Below, piece after piece: positions 31,624-35,725 of a DNA stretch of 35,725 bases; within the stretch, counting starts at the first letter, position 1; every line of letters starts with the position of its first letter. The notes beneath the pieces are model-generated. The model ran no database searches, had not been told where the DNA came from, and saw only the letters and a program-made list of their open reading frames with translations. Source of the stretch: Alteromonadaceae bacterium (lineage in GTDB: Bacteria > Pseudomonadota > Gammaproteobacteria > Pseudomonadales > Oleiphilaceae); contig JABXHG010000005.1 in the NCBI GenBank assembly GCA_013393545.1, positions 1 through 35,725 of the forward strand, in the 5' to 3' direction. A program made the translations under genes and the position numbers.

Positions 31624-32877
31624 GTGTTGCATTTTCTTTATTCACAATTAATGAGGCTGTTGCTGCCATTGGTGCTAGTGCGCTTCTGGTGGCAGGGTCG
31701 GCGGGCACCGGCTTTAAGGCAAAACCTGGGGCAGAGGCTGGGTCTAGCGCCGGTGTATACGCAGCCGGTTATTTGGGTGCATACCGCCTCGGTTGGCGAA
31801 GCGATTGCAGCGGGGCCAATGGTGCGCCGGCTTCTTTCCCTGAATCTTGATGCCCGGATTCTGATCACGGCCATGACAGATACCGGGTTGGTGCAAGCCG
31901 GGAAAATGTTCGGGCGGCAGGTTGACTACGCTTACGTTCCTTTGGATACCCCGGGTTCGGTGCGCCGTTTTTTGAAACGGGTAAGCCCGAAAGTGGCAGT
32001 CATTCTTGAAACCGAAGTGTGGCCAAACCTCATTACCGAATGTTACCGCAAGAAGACACCGGTTTACCTCATCAACGCCCGCCTTTCCGAACGCTCGGCC
32101 CGGGGCTACGAGCGGGTTCGAGGCCTGGCTCGGCCGATCATGCGGAAAATTACCTGGATTGCCGCCCAGGCAGAGAAAGATGCTGAGCGTTTTCGGCGTA
32201 TTGGTGTCGCACCGGCGAGTGTGGAAGTGACGGGCAGTGTGAAATTTGATGTGGATATCACGGAAGGCGTTCGTAACGCTGCGCACGAATGTCGGCAAAT
32301 GTTGGGAGAGCGGCCGGTTTGGGTCGCTGGTAGTACACATTCCGGTGAAGATGAGCAGCTGCTGGAAGCCCACCGCGTGGTGTTGGCGCAACACCCGCAA
32401 GCGCTGCTGGTGATTGTGCCCCGCCACCCGGATCGGTTTGGTTCGGTTGCAGAGCTGGCGGAAAAGGCGGGTTTCATCCTGGCCCGTCGTTCCCTGCGTC
32501 AGGATCCTGCCCATGCACAGGTGTATCTGGGCGACACCATGGGCGAGTTGATGATCCTCTATGGTGCGGGTGACATGGCGTTTGTCGGCGGTTCATTGAT
32601 TGAGCGGGGTGGCCATAACCCGCTGGAGCCGGCGGCCTGGGGTGTTCCGGTGCTATCTGGCCCGCACGTGTTCAATTTCGAGACCGTTTACGCACACCTG
32701 CGCGCCGGCGACGGCGTAGCCACGGTGCAGGGCAGTGAAGATCTGGGGCGGACCGTGGCCCGCTTGATGGCCAGTCGGGAAGAGCGGCAGGCATTGGGTG
32801 AGCAGGCGCTGGCGGTGGTCAATAAAAACCGGGGTGCACTGGATAAGGTGGTGGAAGGAATTATCGAACGTTTATAA
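31624..32877 (+). CDS. waaA: 3-deoxy-D-manno-octulosonic acid (Kdo) transferase
   Basis: A 417-residue GT30 enzyme (E. coli 425) that transfers Kdo from CMP-Kdo to the lipid A precursor at the inner membrane. A membrane-anchoring N-terminus is followed by WVHTASVGEA with the catalytic Glu59, then ILETEVWPNL, INARLSERSARGY, VTGSVKFD, STHSGED, PRHPDRF and FVGGSLIERGGHNPLEPA (about 321-338). I start it at GTG 31624 because TTGGAG (31613-31617) is six bases upstream and the product then aligns with the E. coli N-terminus; the frame is open to 31435, which overlaps the lpxL gene on the other strand. Together with kdkA downstream in the pathway it defines a Kdo-phosphate inner core. Confidence 0.96.
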   Translation: MLHFLYSQLMRLLLPLVLVRFWWQGRRAPALRQNLGQRLGLAPVYTQPVIWVHTASVGEAIAAGPMVRRLLSLNLDARILITAMTDTGLVQAGKMFGRQVDYAYVPLDTPGSVRRFLKRVSPKVAVILETEVWPNLITECYRKKTPVYLINARLSERSARGYERVRGLARPIMRKITWIAAQAEKDAERFRRIGVAPASVEVTGSVKFDVDITEGVRNAAHECRQMLGERPVWVAGSTHSGEDEQLLEAHRVVLAQHPQALLVIVPRHPDRFGSVAELAEKAGFILARRSLRQDPAHAQVYLGDTMGELMILYGAGDMAFVGGSLIERGGHNPLEPAAWGVPVLSGPHVFNFETVYAHLRAGDGVATVQGSEDLGRTVARLMASREERQALGEQALAVVNKNRGALDKVVEGIIERL

Positions 32878-32910
32878 GAAAACGGGCCGCCCGGCTGGGG
32901 CGGCCCGCTC
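32865..32910 (-). terminator. Intrinsic terminator of tolC, also between waaA and tolC
   Basis: A perfect 10-bp G+C stem (32883-32892 with 32898-32907) lies between the convergent waaA and tolC genes. On the minus strand it is followed by TTTTCTTAT, a good T-rich tail, so it ends tolC transcription. The plus strand lacks such a tail. Confidence 0.8.
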
Positions 32911-32932
32911 ATTGGCTCTGTGCAAACGTGCG

Positions 32933-34297
32933 TTATTGCATGGGGCTGTCGAGGGTTTCTTCATCGTTTGCCATGGCTTCAATGCCCATGGCGCCTTCGC
33001 TCAGCCAGTTGTTCAGCTCCAGGAGGTCCTGCGGGCTCAGAGTGCCGGCGGCCTGTTTGAGCTGCAGGGTATTGACCACGTAGTCGTAGCGGGCGTTGGC
33101 GTAATCCCGCAGGGCGACGTAGTAAGCCCGCTCCGCATCCAGTACTTCCACGATGTTCCGTGTGCCCACTTCATAGCCGGCCCGTGTGGCGTCCAGCGCG
33201 CTGCGGCGTGAGACAATGGTTTGCTCGAAAGCGTTGGCGGTTTCGATGTTGTTGTTCACCGTCAGGAACAGGCTGCGGGTATTTACCTGTACGTCGCGAC
33301 GGGCGGTGTTCAGGTCTTCTTCAGCGGCCGTTACCAGTGAACGCTGCTGGCGTACGCCTGCCTGGGTGCCGCCACCCATGTACAGAGGCACGTTCAGGCT
33401 GAGACCAATCACCGCCTGGGTGCCTTCACCCTGGCTTGCCAGGCGGCCGTCGTAGTCGGTTCCCCCGTAAGAGGCTTCCAGATCCAGCGTGGGCAGGTGT
33501 CCGGATTTCGCCACTTTCAGGTTGGCTTCGTTGGCGTTCAGTTCTGACAGAGCCGCCTGGATGGACCAGTTCTGTTCCAGTGCCGTAGCTTCCCAGGCAT
33601 TCGGGTTCATCGGTTCCGGACGGCCAAGCGGGAAGTTCTGGCGCAGGTTTTCCAGGTCGGCCGGGTAGTCACCGGTGAGCCGGGCCAGTTGCTCCCTGGC
33701 CACATTCAGCTGGTTTTCGGCGGCAATACGCTGGCTTTTGGCGTCGTCATAACTGGCGCGCGCTTCATACACTTCGGTAATGGCGATCAGGCCGACGTCA
33801 AAACGTTCCTGAGCCTGTTCGTACTGGCGCTGGATGGCCGCCTCGGTCGCTTCGGCTGTGGTCACGTTATCCTGGGCCCGGAGCACGTCGAAGTACGCGG
33901 TGGAAACGTCCAGCATCAACTGCTGCTGGGCCAGATTGTATTGGGCTTCTGCAGCTTCGGTCTGGAACTGGCTGGCGTCGAATTCGAACCAGTTATCGGC
34001 GCGGAAAACCGGCTGTGTCAGCTGGACGCCATAATTGAGAGTGCGATAGCTGTCATCATTTCGGCCATCTTTTGATTCGAAATCGGTGTGGTTGCCCTCG
34101 GCAAAAGCCGCAATCTGTGGCAACAACGCACTCTTGCTGACATCTGTCGCCGCCTGCTGCGCCTCAAACTGCGCCCGAGCCGAGGCAATGCCGGAATCGT
34201 AAGACAGCGCCTGTTCATAGGTTTCCATGAGATCCAGAGAAAAAGCCGGCTGGGCAGCCAGCAGGGCGATCAAGCCTGGGAGTAAGCGTTTCTTCAT
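32933..34297 (-). CDS. tolC: TolC-family outer-membrane efflux protein
   Basis: A 454-residue outer-membrane channel (E. coli TolC 493) that trimerises and links inner-membrane efflux pumps and type I secretion to the outside. The signal peptide ends near AQPAFS/L (20-21). Two repeats each begin with long coiled-coil helices: SARAQFEAQQAATDVSKSALLPQIAAF and its second half ANEANLKVAKSGHLPTLDLEASYGG. The C-terminal half has GTRNIVEVLDAERAYYVALRDYANARYDYVVNTLQLKQAAG, the family's conserved end. The ATG at 34297 is chosen because GGAG stands six bases before it; the frame is open ten codons further without a ribosome site. Confidence 0.95.
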   Translation of the reverse strand: MKKRLLPGLIALLAAQPAFSLDLMETYEQALSYDSGIASARAQFEAQQAATDVSKSALLPQIAAFAEGNHTDFESKDGRNDDSYRTLNYGVQLTQPVFRADNWFEFDASQFQTEAAEAQYNLAQQQLMLDVSTAYFDVLRAQDNVTTAEATEAAIQRQYEQAQERFDVGLIAITEVYEARASYDDAKSQRIAAENQLNVAREQLARLTGDYPADLENLRQNFPLGRPEPMNPNAWEATALEQNWSIQAALSELNANEANLKVAKSGHLPTLDLEASYGGTDYDGRLASQGEGTQAVIGLSLNVPLYMGGGTQAGVRQQRSLVTAAEEDLNTARRDVQVNTRSLFLTVNNNIETANAFEQTIVSRRSALDATRAGYEVGTRNIVEVLDAERAYYVALRDYANARYDYVVNTLQLKQAAGTLSPQDLLELNNWLSEGAMGIEAMANDEETLDSPMQ

Positions 34298-34433
34298 TGT
34301 ATCTCCTGATGTGCTGTCTACGGGCATCCGTGATCTGGATACAGGTTGTAAAGGACCATTATGGACAATAAAGGTTCCTGTCTCTACACTTGCAAATTCG
34401 ACTCACTTTGTGAGCAAAGTAGACAAGTATCGC
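34298..34433. other. Divergent regulatory region between tolC and the thiC riboswitch
   Basis: This gap holds the promoters for tolC (minus) and for the thiC leader (plus). CTCAC-TTT-GTGAG near 34402-34414 is a perfect small dyad. TTGTAA with ATAAAG near 34346-34373 may be a plus-strand promoter, but it is weak. No ORF here looks real. Confidence 0.45.
34367..34395 (-). promoter_or_regulatory. Possible tolC promoter
   Basis: On the minus strand TTGCAA (34390-34395) and TTTATT (34367-34372) are spaced exactly 17 bases and lie about 70 bases before the tolC start. TTGCAA is a palindrome and so could also serve the other strand. Confidence 0.4.

Positions 34434-35725
<1,292 letters not shown>

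Noticed and set aside
34402..34414. CTCAC-TTT-GTGAG dyad in the tolC-thiC gap as an operator
   Set aside because: It is short and cannot be tied to a regulator; kept only as a note in the region entry.

Overview
The window looks like a chromosomal segment of a marine gammaproteobacterium, most likely Marinobacter or a close relative. That is inferred from protein resemblance and gene order (rpsO-pnp, a triphosphatase gene near glnE, an LPS-core block, tolC next to thiC) and from a very acidic outer-membrane porin; no database search was possible. Most of the window is core housekeeping and envelope DNA of fairly high G+C. One clearly AT-richer patch lies inside the LPS cluster. I saw no tRNA, rRNA, CRISPR array, insertion sequence or prophage gene.

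Layout. 1-2505: the last codons of rpsO, then pnp behind a long, almost continuously paired leader hairpin, then a two-way terminator. 2531-7435 (minus): a complete high-affinity branched-chain amino-acid ABC transporter, livK-livH-livM-livG-livF, transcribed from a TTGACA-type promoter near 7500. 7618-9832: a membrane-anchored TPR protein, a MarR-family regulator and dtd. 10336-11379: a porin with a 500-bp leader region. 11521-12634: an unknown lipoprotein, the 3' remnant of a DUF4160 gene and an intact DUF2442 gene. 12647-17717: a CYTH triphosphatase, a convergent K+ channel and glnE. 17819-19167: ilvE and a DUF6165 gene.

19230-32877 is a lipopolysaccharide (LPS) core / lipid A locus. It has a GT9 heptosyltransferase-like gene (minus). 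Divergent from it runs a plus-strand operon: Kdo kinase, GT4, a CDP-glycerol glycerophosphotransferase-like protein, GT25 and GT32. A WaaL-type ligase gene (minus) converges on GT32. Then comes a tightly overlapping minus operon: lpxL-like, manC, lpxL-like, and a protein joining an O-antigen-ligase-like membrane domain to a GT2 (WaaE/KdtX-like) glycosyltransferase. waaA (Kdo transferase) diverges from that operon. Together these would add Kdo, phosphorylate it, extend and decorate the core, attach late acyl chains to lipid A, make GDP-mannose and ligate outer sugars.

32933-35725: tolC (minus), then a TPP riboswitch and the 5' two thirds of thiC, cut by the window end. The last ~160 bases of thiC depart from residues that are nearly invariant in ThiC and may be poor-quality sequence.

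The most interesting items are the ligase-GT2 fusion beside a second ligase, the AT-rich glycosyltransferase patch, the glycerophosphotransferase-like gene in a Gram-negative core locus, the structured pnp leader and the decayed DUF4160/DUF2442 pair. I did not find a system I could defend as wholly new.
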